A DNA stretch of 64,000 bases, from contig NC_079881.1 of NCBI RefSeq assembly GCF_029227915.1, forward strand, positions 8,308,001 through 8,372,000. The letters are read 5' to 3'. The notes below the pieces were generated by a model. The model ran no database searches, was not told where the DNA came from, and was given only the letters and a program-made list of their open reading frames with translations. Below, piece by piece: positions 62,164 to 64,000 of this stretch. The position numbers and the translations under genes are program-made. Source of the stretch: Hydractinia symbiolongicarpus. Taxonomy: Eukaryota > Cnidaria > Hydrozoa > Anthoathecata > Hydractiniidae. Positions within the stretch are counted from its first letter, which is position 1. Each line of letters begins with the position of its first letter.

Positions 62164-64000
62164 CTAAAAAATAATTAAAAAAAACTGGTAAGGTTTTTAA
62201 CATTACTTTTGATATTCCTGGCAAGGCCTTGGTCTTTCCCGTTAACAATTGGTATTGGTTTCAAATACGATATTTTTTCCTGTGTCCTTGTTGATGATCT
62301 TAATTTTAGTCGCCATATTAGTTTGTTTTACAGGGTTGTCAATTTTAAATGAAAATTCCAGGATATTCTATCTTTTTATGAAGATAAAATTTTCAAGTTT
62401 TTTTTTTAAAAAAATCCAGGTTTCATGTAAAAGAAAAAATAAATGTTGTTTATTAATAGTCATATTTTGTCTTTGTTCCAAGGATGCACAAAACAGCAAG
62501 CCATAATGGCTAAAAATATCAGGGCCACTACAACATTCAGCTATATTCACAACTAAAAATGGAAAAAAATATGTTCAAAATCTAGTCACAATATGCAAAA
62601 CATGAATTCTGATAACATCCAGGTGATTTTAAGCCTTAAAAAGGATTTATTCTACGCGAAAATGAAGATAATAAAAAGGCTTTTAAATTTTTGAAGCAGA
62701 GGCTGTTTTTCAACCTATATCTTGCAATAGTCATGTGCAAATAATTCATACATCAGCGCTGTCATAAAGTATGTCTTATTATGGATTCCTCTAATGTCTA
62801 ACTGTTCAAGTAAACAGTCAAGCATGAGTTAATGGTCACCACTCTATAACTGCTTATAACAACCACTTCAAAATACACCCCTCTGATTTAGCAGTAGTTA
62901 AAGCTGCCTATAGTTACCACCTCTCTAATGCAACTGAGGGCCACACAATTTTTTATACACAGGTTCTGTCTATAATAGTCAACATTTCCGGTTCCCTTAT
63001 ACAGTGACCATTGAAGATATGTTTCACTATATTAATTGATAGTGGTTCATTGTAATCAGCACTGTACTCAAAAAATGTCAGAACTTTCAGCTTTTTCGTT
63101 TACACTTTCTTAATTTTAGGCTATTCAATGTTTTTCAGGTTTTCCAAGCTCAGTGGCAACCTTGTTTTAGCATGAATTTTTTATTTATAAGGAGTAATTA
63201 TATTTTATTTACTTATTATTGTTGCTCACGAGGGTTCTTATTAATAAGAATTAAACTGAAGAAAAAACTATTAATTAATAGTCTGTGATACCTAATCAGC
63301 ACATATCTCCACAAAACAAATTTTTAGTTACCAACATAGTGCAAATTTTATGCCTCAGAACTTGGTTCATTAAGCTTAGTTTTCACCTGGCACTAAAGAA
63401 CACTAACACACACTAACGAGGTATAGTTATTGAGCACTAAGCAACACTGAAAATTGAGTGCCTGTTTAAAAGTGATTCACACTATATAAGCAAATAAATT
63501 CAACATAGAGCATGGGATGAAAATAAATTGAAATTATGTTTTGTACAAACACTTTTGCGTAAACCATTGGCACATTTGATTTTTGAAGAAAACAATGGAA
63601 TGAGTACTAATCTTTTAATGTTCTTATCAAAATATTTTTATAACAGCACTAACCCTTTTTGCACCTTAAATTAAGCAGCAATAGTGAGCACTAAGGAGTG
63701 TTAAAAATGATTCTCACTTATTAAAAAAAATTCAAATCGCTCATTAGTGCAAGGTGAGAACTAAGCTTTAGAGAGACATAGAATTTATGTCAACATTTCT
63801 ATCAAAAAAACTGATGGGCCAAACATGCCTGTCCTAGTGGTAGAAATGTTCAATAGCATGACATTAAGTCTTGCGTTACAATGTTTCTGCACATAATTTT
63901 GACAAAAATCATAAATGCAGATATTCTTTTTGTACTACAAACAAACTTTGTCCACAGTTCATAGATTTGTCTAAGCTGTTTCCTTATACAATTTGATCAA
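62164..64000. other. Upstream part of tepsin gene, no exon recognised
   Basis: The N-terminal tepsin exon (about 20 residues plus 5' UTR) should lie upstream of 62163. I scanned for a minus-strand ATG with an in-frame phase-0 GT donor and found none convincing, so it may lie beyond the window. Confidence 0.5.

Overview
The window is AT-rich animal nuclear DNA with intron-dense genes, GT-AG splice sites, no operons, and many short inverted-repeat elements. The gene set (exportin-6, a TMC protein, a secreted GH18 chitinase with a short cysteine-rich tail, an RNA polymerase III subunit, and the AP-4 accessory protein tepsin) together with the repeat landscape fits an early-branching metazoan. 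A cnidarian, probably a hydrozoan, is my best guess; this is inference, because no species-specific marker was checked.

Layout. 1-2533: 3' flank of exportin-6, starting with two head-to-tail copies of a 174-bp repeat. 2534-17870 (minus): complete exportin-6, 25 coding exons, 1,127 codons plus stop. 17871-25402: 7.5 kb without a recognisable gene, holding several tandem repeats. 25403-38049 (plus): complete TMC-family gene, 19 exons, 720 codons plus stop; its introns hold a 2-kb TIR element and LINE 3' ends. 38580-40190: pogo/Tigger-like element interrupted by a piggyBac-like element. 40825-43122 (minus): secreted chitinase, 6 exons, 463 codons plus stop. 43123-45813: MITEs and hairpins. 45814-49569 (minus): POLR3H (RPC8), 6 exons, 204 codons plus stop. 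52685-62163 (minus, 5' end missing): tepsin, 14 exons seen. 62164-64000: no coding sequence recognised.

Each gene model was built by hand-splicing. Intron phases agree at every junction and total lengths are divisible by three; exportin-6 and POLR3H come out close or equal in length to the vertebrate proteins as I remember them. The genes look like independent housekeeping and membrane genes, not a pathway cluster: nuclear export of actin-profilin (XPO6), Pol III transcription (POLR3H), AP-4 vesicle coats (tepsin), a membrane channel protein (TMC) and chitin hydrolysis. The less ordinary material is in the introns and intergenic DNA: a dispersed element with a hairpin and CTAG end that resembles a non-autonomous Helitron, nested cut-and-paste elements, near-perfect hairpins, and short tandem arrays next to splice sites.
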